NCBI GenBank assembly: GCA_003456125.1
Contig: DMPD01000221.1
Coordinates: forward strand, 1 to 5,503
Direction: 5' to 3'
Length of the DNA: 5,503 nt
Source of the DNA: Cyanobacteria bacterium UBA8156
GTDB lineage: Bacteria > Cyanobacteriota > Cyanobacteriia > Pseudanabaenales > Pseudanabaenaceae
A program made the translations under genes and the position numbers. Of this stretch, positions 1 to 4,905 are shown piece after piece (within the stretch, counting starts at the first letter, position 1; every line of letters begins with the position of its first letter). The notes under the pieces were generated by a model. The model had not been told where the DNA came from. It saw only the letters and a program-made list of their open reading frames with translations, and searched no databases.

Positions 1-160
1 AACCTGGATGGTTGACCCCAATCGCCAAACCATGACAAATCCTCTGTAGGTTCCAGTACAAAGGGTAGCACCAAAAGGCTGCAACGCCAATCTAGTAGAG
101 ATACCACCACCAGACTGAAATCTCTCACGGGCATGGTGCCGAATGGTGCTGGTTGAGAAG

Positions 161-195
161 AAGAACACGGTGCCTACCCGTGTTTTTTGTTTTTT
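161..195 (+). terminator. Rho-independent terminator of a transcript from the left
   Basis: Positions 161-170 pair with 178-187 to give a ten-pair stem with one G-U pair (163 with 185). The core is AACACGG/CCGTGTT and the loop is the 7 nt at 171-177. The stem runs straight into two T runs, 183-188 and 190-195, split by one G. This orientation only works for plus-strand transcription, so it should end the gene or RNA entering from the left edge. It also shields the convergent tRNA transcription unit. Confidence 0.8.
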
Positions 196-254
196 CGGCC
201 AGGGATAGGCCATTCAGAGGCTTCTTGAGCAGGGACTGATCAACACCAAGAGTC

Positions 255-276
255 CATCCAAGAAGCATCCAAGAAA
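255..276. repeat. 11-bp tandem duplication
   Basis: The 11-bp unit CATCCAAGAAG (255-265) is followed directly by CATCCAAGAAA (266-276), one mismatch in the last base. A looser third relative, CACCAAGA, begins at 244. This is the leftmost of three short tandem duplications around the tRNA gene. It lies outside any supported gene and no function is evident. Confidence 0.7.
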
Positions 277-286
277 ACAGATCCGC

Positions 287-320
287 AACAAAACACATTA
301 AAAAACAAAACACATTAAAA
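287..320. repeat. Perfect 17-bp tandem duplication next to the tRNA 3' end
   Basis: The unit AACAAAACACATTAAAA occurs at 287-303 and again, identical, at 304-320. The second copy abuts the discriminator base of tRNA-Lys at 321. Read on the minus strand, it places two T-rich blocks (TTTT, then TTTTG, each twice) directly after the tRNA. These could serve as a trailer or a weak termination and processing region, although no hairpin precedes them. Perfect identity suggests a recent slippage duplication. Confidence 0.85.
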
Positions 321-392
321 TGGGTCGTCTGGGATTCGAACCCAGGACCAATCGGTTAAAAGCCGAGTGCTCTACCGCTGAGCTAACGACCC
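321..392 (-). tRNA. tRNA-Lys (UUU anticodon)
   Basis: The minus strand folds as a complete 72-nt cloverleaf. The acceptor stem GGGTCGT/ACGACCC is fully paired, with discriminator A at 321. The D stem is GCTC/GAGC around a short 7-nt loop, the T arm is CTGGG-TTCGAAT-CCCAG, and the anticodon loop is CTTTTAA, giving anticodon UUU, which reads AAA and AAG lysine codons. No 3' CCA is encoded; the bases after the discriminator are TTTT, so CCA must be added by nucleotidyltransferase. The first anticodon-stem pair (27-43) is a C-U mismatch; the other four pairs are canonical. The gene stands alone and is divergent from cax. Confidence 0.97.
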
Positions 393-408
393 AAAAAATC
401 GCTTGCCA

Positions 409-419
409 AGCATAGCATA
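409..419 (-). promoter_or_regulatory. Candidate -10 element(s) for tRNA-Lys
   Basis: On the minus strand TATGCT occurs twice, overlapping by one base, at 414-419 and 409-414. Either could be a sigma70-type -10 box 17-27 bp before the tRNA 5' end. From the proximal copy the following bases, TGGCAAG, are fairly GC-rich, as expected for a stable-RNA promoter. No good -35 hexamer is seen at 16-18 bp upstream; the palindromic duplication at 421-458 occupies that place. The assignment rests on position and the hexamer match only. Confidence 0.4.
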
Positions 420-420
420 C

Positions 421-458
421 TTTATTTTTCTAGATCTAGTTTATTCTTCTAGATCTAG
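421..458. repeat. 19-bp tandem duplication carrying the palindrome CTAGATCTAG twice
   Basis: TTTATTTTTCTAGATCTAG (421-439) is followed directly by TTTATTCTTCTAGATCTAG (440-458), with one T/C difference. Each unit ends in the perfect 10-bp palindrome CTAGATCTAG (430-439 and 449-458), so the palindromes are spaced 19 bp centre to centre. The block lies 29-66 bp upstream of the tRNA 5' end and 66-103 bp upstream of the cax start, inside the shared divergent regulatory region. It could be an operator pair for a dimeric regulator or merely a slippage product. Confidence 0.85.
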
Positions 459-523
459 GTTTTTTCCAGGGTCCGTCACGGGCTGCAATCGTGGCACAAT
501 TTGGGCACCTATGAGGCAAAGCC

Positions 524-1612
524 ATGCCCAAACTCACCTTCAAGACCGTTTTTGCTTGGGGATTTCTAGGATTTGTGCCCCTATCGGCGATCGCCGACCA
601 TTGGGAGTGGGGTCCCTTGGCGGTCTTTGGGTTGTCGGCCCTGTCCATTTTGCCCCTGGCCTCGTGGCTGAGCACCGCCACCGAAGAATTGGCCGTGGTA
701 TGGGGCCCCAACCTCGGCGGTTTGCTGAACGCGACCTTTGGGAATGCCACCGAATTGATTGTGGCGGCGGTGGCCCTGCGGGCCGGGCTAACCGGCGTGG
801 TCAAAGCCAGCATCACCGGCTCCATTGTGGGGAATTTGTTGCTGGTCTTGGGGTTGGCGGTCTTGTTGGGGGGGCTCAAATACAAAGAGCAAACCTTTGA
901 ATCGACCGTCGCCCGCTTAAACGCTTCCACCATGAACCTGGCGGTAGCCGCCATGGCTTTGCCCTCATTGCTGGGTTTTTTGTCCCCACAGATTGAGGTT
1001 AGTGGTGCCAGCGAACGGATTGCGGTGGGCACGGCGATCGTCGCCTTGGTTATGTACGCCCTGACGCTGGTGTTTTCGATGAAGACCCATGCTTATCTCT
1101 ACGAAGCTGCCGTCGAAATGGAGGAAGAACCTGACCATAAGCCTTCGCTGCGTCTCTGGCTGGGGGTATTGGCGGTGGCCACCTTGGCGATCGCCTACGA
1201 ATCCGAGTTGTTGGTGGGTAGTTTTGAGGTAGCCGCAAAGCAATTGGGGTTGACCCCCCTCTTTGCCGGTTTGATTGCCATTCCCATCATCGGTAACGCC
1301 GCCGAACACGCCACGGCGGTCACCGTCGCGGTCAAAAACAAAATGGAACTGGCGGTATCCATTGCCGTGGGCTCCAGCCTGCAAATTGCCCTGTTTGTGG
1401 CCCCGGTTTTGGTGTTGTTGGGGGCAGCGATCGGGCAACCCATGGACTTGAGTTTTAGCGCCCCCGAAATCGCCGTCGTGGCGATCGCCGTCTTGCTGGT
1501 CAACTCCATTGCCAGTGACGGTCGCTCCAATTGGCTGGAGGGGGCTTTGCTGTTGGGCACCTACAGCATCATTGGCGTTTCGTTCTACTTCTATCCCGTG
1601 GCCGCGATATAG
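524..1612 (+). CDS. cax: Ca2+/H+ antiporter, CAX family
   Basis: A 362-residue integral membrane exchanger of the CAX (cation/proton antiporter) branch of the Ca2+:cation antiporter superfamily. By family knowledge it moves Ca2+ out of the cytoplasm in exchange for H+, for calcium homeostasis and salt or alkaline tolerance. It has two homologous Na_Ca_ex halves. Each carries a cation-binding signature: GNATE at residues 73-77 (in NATFGNATELIVAAVALRAG) and GNAAEH at 257-262, the latter followed by SIAVGSSLQIAL (279-290). About ten hydrophobic segments are visible. An acidic cytoplasmic linker, VEMEEEPDHK (197-206), joins the halves, and the length is normal for bacterial CAX. The ATG at 524 gives the expected short N-terminus; its Shine-Dalgarno is weak (AGG at 514-516). 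The gene is divergent from tRNA-Lys, and the next gene downstream begins 95 bp later, so it is probably monocistronic. The family call is secure; ion specificity is inferred. Confidence 0.95.
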   Translation: MPKLTFKTVFAWGFLGFVPLSAIADHWEWGPLAVFGLSALSILPLASWLSTATEELAVVWGPNLGGLLNATFGNATELIVAAVALRAGLTGVVKASITGSIVGNLLLVLGLAVLLGGLKYKEQTFESTVARLNASTMNLAVAAMALPSLLGFLSPQIEVSGASERIAVGTAIVALVMYALTLVFSMKTHAYLYEAAVEMEEEPDHKPSLRLWLGVLAVATLAIAYESELLVGSFEVAAKQLGLTPLFAGLIAIPIIGNAAEHATAVTVAVKNKMELAVSIAVGSSLQIALFVAPVLVLLGAAIGQPMDLSFSAPEIAVVAIAVLLVNSIASDGRSNWLEGALLLGTYSIIGVSFYFYPVAAI

Positions 1613-1633
1613 ATTGGGTGGGGCATCACGGGC

Positions 1634-1639
1634 TATACT
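1634..1639 (+). promoter_or_regulatory. Candidate -10 box before the small conserved gene
   Basis: TATACT at 1634-1639 is a 5/6 match to TATAAT in the 95-bp gap after cax, followed by an AT-rich stretch. The best upstream hexamer, TTGGGT (1614-1619), is only 14 bp away, too close for a standard -35. If used, the promoter would leave a leader of about 60 nt before the ATG at 1708. No terminator hairpin is visible after cax, so read-through is also possible. Confidence 0.35.
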
Positions 1640-1707
1640 TTATTAACATTGCAATTTGTTTCGATTGCTTGTTTCTTGCACATCTCTGTAACCACTTGTA
1701 ATCAACC

Positions 1708-2046
1708 ATGGCGAATTTTTTCCAGCGGCTGTTTGGTAAGAACGAAGACACCGGGGCGTACTATCTGGATGCAGACAGCGCCAAGACCTTTGGCGATGCG
1801 GCATTCATGCGGAAAGAAGTCACCATTCGGCGCACCTTCCCCAAAGAAAAAGCCGGGGAAGATGATGAAATCGTGGAGGTGGTGTCTTCGACCGATAAGC
1901 GAATTGTCGGCGAGGCGAACCCATCGCAACCACAGGCGGCCAAGATGGAGGCACCGCAACCCAAGGCGATCGCCAACGAGCGTGGCAAAGTGGATACCAA
2001 TTTGGACATGTTCCGCCAGATGGCGAAGGACATGGGCAAGAAATAG
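1708..2046 (+). CDS. Small conserved-type cyanobacterial protein of unknown function
   Basis: A 112-residue soluble, highly charged protein that I cannot assign to a named family. Three parts can be seen. The N-terminus starts with the amphipathic MANFFQRLFG and continues with GAYYLDADSAKTFG. A basic-then-acidic middle segment has MRKEVTIRRTFPKEKAG (34-50), then EDDEIVEV (51-58). A Pro/Gln/Ala-rich linker (72-88) leads to a short C-terminal helix-like tail, DTNLDMFRQMAKDMGKK (96-112). There is no signal peptide, membrane segment or recognisable catalytic motif. Codon usage and an internal HIP1 site (1966-1973) match the neighbouring genes, which supports real coding. The ATG at 1708 is the only good start, but no clear Shine-Dalgarno precedes it (GTAATCAACC). 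It converges on the histidine kinase gene with only 5 bp between the stop codons. No function is claimed. Confidence 0.8.
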   Translation: MANFFQRLFGKNEDTGAYYLDADSAKTFGDAAFMRKEVTIRRTFPKEKAGEDDEIVEVVSSTDKRIVGEANPSQPQAAKMEAPQPKAIANERGKVDTNLDMFRQMAKDMGKK

Positions 2047-2051
2047 GGATG

Positions 2052-3293
2052 TTATCCCGGGAGGGGCAGCCGCAACGTGGCTTGGGTGCCCTCTCCCAGC
2101 TTACTGGTGATTTTTAGGTGCCCCCCATGGTTTTCGGCGATCGCCAAGGCAATGGCCAGACCCAGACCCGTACGTTGTTGGTCTTCGGATTTGCGCCAAA
2201 ACCGGTCGAAGATGTGGGGCAGATCACCAGGGGCAATGCCCACCCCCGTATCGCTCACCGTCACTTGCACAGCGGCGCCATCGTTGCTGACCGCCAGATG
2301 AACGTGGCCGCCAGGGGGAGTATAGGAAATCGCATTGCTGAGCAAATTCCCAAACAACCGGGCCAGGCCATCGCGATCGCCCATCACCAGGCAGGGCTCC
2401 TCGGCGGTCATCGACAGGTCGAGGCTTTTGGCTTGGGCGGCGGGTTCATACTCCTGAACCAGGGTCTGCACCAGGGCCGCCAAGTCGCAGGGTTGACGGG
2501 ACGGGGGGGGCATCGGACTGTCGGCCCGCGCCAGCAAGAGCAAATCATCGAGGGTGCGGCTGAGGCGCCGGGAAATGCGTTCGATCGCCTCTAGGTGTTG
2601 TTGTTGGGGGGGAGACAACCCTTCGGGCGCAAACAGGGCCGCTTGGGCATTGGTTTGCAGGATGGCCATGGGGTTGCGCAGCTCATGGGAAGCGTCGGCG
2701 GCAAACTGCTGCAACCGTTCGTAGGACTCCCGCATCGGGGCGATCGCCAGGGTGGCCAACCCCCAGCTACAGAGGGCCACCACGGTCAGCACCGCCACCG
2801 AGCCCAGACCCAAGTCCACCACCAGTTCCGCGGCCGGTTTGGTCACCTCAAACCAGGGATGGCTCACCCGCAAATACCCCAGGATTTCCTGGTCGATTTT
2901 GATGGACTGGGTGAACTGCCGGAGGGGTTCACCGTGGTCTGGGTGCACCGTGAAATAGCCCAGGTGCAAAGGCACCGGACTGGGGGCCGGCAGGGTGCTA
3001 AACACCGGCCGGCCGTCGGCCGCAAACCATTCCACCTCGATCCGATCGTCCTCGCCGGTGGCGCTGAGGCCCCGGGGCCACCCTTGGCGATCGTTCCGAA
3101 TCGAGCGCTCCAACACCTCTGCCACATGGGCGATCGTGTCGTCAATGCGCTCCACCAATGTCAGGCGGACATAGGCGTAAAATCCCGTGGCAAACAGCAC
3201 CAGCAGCAGGGCGGTAATCAGACCGTACCAGAGGGCCAGGCGGAGACGGGCGGCCCGAAAGGCACTTTCAGCTCGACCAATTGGTGGGAGCAT
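2052..3293 (-). CDS. Membrane sensor histidine kinase (two-component system), RppB-like build
   Basis: A 413-residue sensor kinase that should autophosphorylate on His and pass the phosphate to a response regulator. Order: a short basic N-terminus, TM1 at about 18-43, a periplasmic sensor region of about 115 residues (44-158), TM2 at about 160-184, then the HisKA dimerisation helix with H box SHELRNP (phosphoacceptor H203). The HATPase domain follows, with N box [11 protein letters not shown] (316-326), G1 DTGVGIA (348-354), F box IFDRFWR (361-367) and G2 TGLGLAIA (375-382). All catalytic boxes are intact. No clear HAMP is seen; TM2 runs nearly straight into the H-box helix. The cytoplasmic half resembles cyanobacterial RppB/NrsS-type kinases, but the periplasmic part shows no ligand motif, so the signal is unknown. 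The ATG at 3293 lies inside the end of the upstream SPFH gene (26-bp overlap), indicating an operon. No response regulator is adjacent within the window. Confidence 0.95.
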   Translation of the reverse strand: MLPPIGRAESAFRAARLRLALWYGLITALLLVLFATGFYAYVRLTLVERIDDTIAHVAEVLERSIRNDRQGWPRGLSATGEDDRIEVEWFAADGRPVFSTLPAPSPVPLHLGYFTVHPDHGEPLRQFTQSIKIDQEILGYLRVSHPWFEVTKPAAELVVDLGLGSVAVLTVVALCSWGLATLAIAPMRESYERLQQFAADASHELRNPMAILQTNAQAALFAPEGLSPPQQQHLEAIERISRRLSRTLDDLLLLARADSPMPPPSRQPCDLAALVQTLVQEYEPAAQAKSLDLSMTAEEPCLVMGDRDGLARLFGNLLSNAISYTPPGGHVHLAVSNDGAAVQVTVSDTGVGIAPGDLPHIFDRFWRKSEDQQRTGLGLAIALAIAENHGGHLKITSKLGEGTQATLRLPLPG

Positions 3294-4221
3294 TGGCGGC
3301 GGTCGTGGTTTCCGGTCGATCCAAAATGGCGCGAATGCCTTCCATGGTGGCCGGGATGGCCCGGGGATCCATAAACATCACCTTGCTGCTGTTGCTACGG
3401 CCGATGCTGGTACCCATATCAAAATACCCCAAAGCCAACATCACTTCGATCGCCTTCGCCGCCTCGGGGTATTCTTGCATTTTCTGGGCGATCAGCTCGG
3501 CGGCTTCGGCCACGGCCCGGGCTTTGAGGATTTGTTGTTGCCGTTCGGCTTCGGCTTGCAGCAACACCGATTTTTGACGGGCTTCCGCCTCCAGCACTTG
3601 GGCTTCGGCCCGGCCGCGGGCGGAGTTGATCGCGGATTCCCGTTCCCCTTCTGAGGTCAAAATGGCGGCCCGTTTGCGGCGTTCGGCCGTCATTTGCAGT
3701 TCCATCGAGTCCTGCACCGCTTTGGCGGGGATAATGTCTCGCAATTCCACCCGCGTGACCTTTACCCCCCACGGGTCGGTGGCTTCGTCCAAATCCCGGA
3801 GCAAAGTCTCGTTGATGCGGGCCCGCGCCGTGAAGGTTTCGTCCAATTCCAGTTGCCCCATCTCGGAGCGGATTTGGGTGCGCACCAAATTTTCCATGGC
3901 CATCGGCAGGTTTTGCACCTTGTAAAAAGCCTTTTCGGTATCCACCAGCCGCCAGTAGACCACGGCATCGGCCACCAGGGAAACGTTGTCGCGGGTGATG
4001 CACTGCTGGGGCGGAATATCAATCACCTGCTCCCGCAGCGAAGCCCGATAGGCGATGCGATCGCGCACCGGCATCACAAACTGAAGACCCGGTTTGAGCT
4101 TGCGTTGGTATTTGCCAAAGGACTCCACCAACGCTTCCTCCTGCTGGGGAATAATTTTGATGGTGCTAGAGCCGGCACTCAGGGCGACGATCGCCCCCAC
4201 AACCAATGTCCAGAAATTCAT
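3268..4221 (-). CDS. SPFH/Band 7 (slipin/stomatin-type) membrane protein
   Basis: A 317-residue SPFH-domain protein of the stomatin/paraslipin group. Such proteins oligomerise on the membrane and are linked to membrane microdomains and protease or channel control. One N-terminal membrane segment (residues 3-20) is followed by the SPFH core. The core contains [18 protein letters not shown] (28-45), [18 protein letters not shown] (75-92), RTQIRSEMG (114-122) and [13 protein letters not shown] (151-163). A long Ala/Glu/Arg-rich coiled coil (about 176-250) with the usual [15 protein letters not shown] pattern precedes a C-terminal LGYFDMG region. The start at 4221 is chosen because GAGGAA (4225-4230) lies 5 nt upstream and the membrane segment begins at once. 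A 67-codon extension to 4422 would be Arg/His-rich and overlap eda. The usual NfeD partner is absent; instead a histidine kinase gene overlaps its 3' end. Family is certain, cellular role inferred. Confidence 0.95.
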   Translation of the reverse strand: MNFWTLVVGAIVALSAGSSTIKIIPQQEEALVESFGKYQRKLKPGLQFVMPVRDRIAYRASLREQVIDIPPQQCITRDNVSLVADAVVYWRLVDTEKAFYKVQNLPMAMENLVRTQIRSEMGQLELDETFTARARINETLLRDLDEATDPWGVKVTRVELRDIIPAKAVQDSMELQMTAERRKRAAILTSEGERESAINSARGRAEAQVLEAEARQKSVLLQAEAERQQQILKARAVAEAAELIAQKMQEYPEAAKAIEVMLALGYFDMGTSIGRSNSSKVMFMDPRAIPATMEGIRAILDRPETTTAANAPTNWSS

Positions 4222-4224
4222 GGT

Positions 4225-4230
4225 TTCCTC
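4225..4230 (-). promoter_or_regulatory. Strong ribosome binding site fixing the SPFH start
   Basis: The minus strand reads GAGGAAACCATG, so GAGG lies 5 nt before the ATG at 4221. It is the clearest Shine-Dalgarno in the window and decides against the upstream in-frame start at 4422. Confidence 0.8.
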
Positions 4231-4247
4231 TGGGGTTTCGCTGGCCG

Positions 4248-4254
4248 TATTGTA
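4248..4254. promoter_or_regulatory. Candidate shared divergent -10 between SPFH and eda
   Basis: In the 60-bp gap between the divergent starts, the near-symmetrical sequence TATTGTA (4248-4254) gives TACAAT on the minus strand (4249-4254, 5/6 match to TATAAT, facing the SPFH gene) and TATTGT on the plus strand (4248-4253, facing eda). Each lies a plausible 28-29 bp from the start codon it would serve. No convincing -35 is seen on either side, so the promoter may depend on an activator or on the -10 alone. Confidence 0.4.
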
Positions 4255-4281
4255 ACCGTTGTCCCTCATCGGGAGTAGGGC

Positions 4282-4905
4282 ATGATTTCTTGGTGTGAAA
4301 ATTTGCGATCGCAACCGGTGATTGCGGTGGTGCGGGCCCGCGATCCCGAAACGGCCTACGGCATGGCGCGGGCGGCGATCGCCGGAGGAGTTCAGCGCGT
4401 GGAAATAGCCGGGGTACCCCACGGGCCAACTGTGATTGCGGCCTTGCAGGGCTTGGCAGAAATCGGGGCGGGAACCGTGTTATCGGCAGCACAGACGGAG
4501 GCAGCGATCGGGGCGGGGGCCCGGTTTGTGTTTGCGCCCCATTGGGATGGGGAAGTAGGGGCATGCTGTCGCCGGGCGGAAGTGCCCTATATTCCAGGGG
4601 CCCTCACCCCCACCGAAATTTGGCAGGCGTGGCAAGGGGGGGCCACCGCCGTCAAAGTGTTTCCAATCCAAACCGTAGGTGCGGCCTACCTCTCGTGGAT
4701 CCGGGCGGTCTATCCCCAAATTCCGTTGATTCCTACCGGTGGGGTAACCCGTCGCAATGCGGGAGAGCTGTTGGCCCAGGGGGCGATCGCCGTGGGGGTA
4801 TCCAGTGATTTGTTCCCGACGCCCCTTGTTCAGACCCAGAATTGGGAGGCGATCGCCGCGCAATGCCGTCACTTTTTGGAAAGCTTGCCCGCTACAACCC
4901 GTTGA
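4282..4905 (+). CDS. eda: KDPG/KHG aldolase (2-dehydro-3-deoxy-phosphogluconate / 4-hydroxy-2-oxoglutarate aldolase)
   Basis: A 207-residue class I aldolase with a (beta/alpha)8 fold, which by family cleaves 2-keto-3-deoxy-6-phosphogluconate to pyruvate and glyceraldehyde 3-phosphate. Relatives also act on 4-hydroxy-2-oxoglutarate and can decarboxylate oxaloacetate. Visible motifs: VEIAG with the catalytic Glu at 41, GAGTVL (62-67), FAPHWD (84-89), the [17 protein letters not shown] stretch (104-120), the Schiff-base lysine K125 in ATAVKVFP, the phosphate loop PTGG (151-154), and GVSSDLFP (172-179). The FAPHxD and [10 protein letters not shown] forms match the cyanobacterial subgroup as I remember it. 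The loop after the catalytic Glu reads GVPHG, without the Arg of the E. coli enzyme (LRT). The ATG at 4282 has GGGAG/AGGG upstream. No 6-phosphogluconate dehydratase gene is next to it, so its place in an Entner-Doudoroff route is not shown. Its last 14 bp overlap the convergent DUF4351 gene. Confidence 0.9.
   Translation: MISWCENLRSQPVIAVVRARDPETAYGMARAAIAGGVQRVEIAGVPHGPTVIAALQGLAEIGAGTVLSAAQTEAAIGAGARFVFAPHWDGEVGACCRRAEVPYIPGALTPTEIWQAWQGGATAVKVFPIQTVGAAYLSWIRAVYPQIPLIPTGGVTRRNAGELLAQGAIAVGVSSDLFPTPLVQTQNWEAIAAQCRHFLESLPATTR

Larger units (their letters stand above)
1..320. other. Spacer without a convincing gene, left of the tRNA
   Basis: No ORF here looks like a protein gene. The 62-codon minus-strand ORF at 125-313 runs through a tandem repeat and a terminator hairpin and has low-complexity ends. 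On the plus strand the frame from position 2 reads TWMVDPNRQTMTNPL and stops at TAG (47-49). It could be the tail of a gene that starts left of the window, but 15 residues are too few to name it. Supportable contents are the plus-strand terminator at 161-195 and tandem duplications at 255-276 and 287-320. The right half is clearly A-rich on the plus strand, unlike the GC-rich genes that follow. Confidence 0.6.
587..4856. repeat. HIP1 octamers (GCGATCGC), 12 copies dispersed
   Basis: GCGATCGC occurs at 587, 1187, 1481, 1966, 2137, 2373, 2740, 4057, 4305, 4375, 4783 and 4849 (first base of each). All lie inside coding sequence: three in cax, one in the small gene, three in the kinase gene, one in the SPFH gene and four in eda. 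This highly iterated palindrome marks many cyanobacterial genomes. None occurs in the left spacer or in the DUF4351 ORF, consistent with lower constraint or different ancestry there. Confidence 0.9.

Noticed and set aside
125..313. 62-codon minus-strand ORF downstream of the tRNA
   Set aside because: It starts inside the 17-bp duplication and reads through a terminator hairpin and T/A tracts; no coding character.
401..411. Inverted repeat GCTTG-C-CAAGC between the tRNA and its promoter
   Set aside because: A 1-nt spacer cannot form an RNA hairpin, and one 11-bp symmetrical site is too weak to call an operator.
403..900. 165-codon plus-strand ORF before and across the cax start
   Set aside because: It runs through the palindromic duplication and overlaps conserved cax sequence in another frame; its Arg/Gly-rich translation is a shadow.
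2046..2058. Inverted repeat GGGAT-GTT-ATCCC spanning the stop codons of the small gene and the kinase
   Set aside because: Only a 5-bp stem with a 3-nt loop and no T run on either strand; not supportable as a terminator.
2595..3374. 259-codon plus-strand ORF antisense to the kinase and SPFH genes
   Set aside because: The product is rich in His, Gly, Gln and Arg, typical of the antisense frame of GC-rich genes. The opposite strand encodes an unmistakable kinase.
4222..4422. 67-residue N-terminal extension of the SPFH protein
   Set aside because: It would overlap eda by 141 bp, has an Arg/His-rich composition, and puts residues ahead of the membrane segment. The strong GAGG site marks the ATG at 4221.
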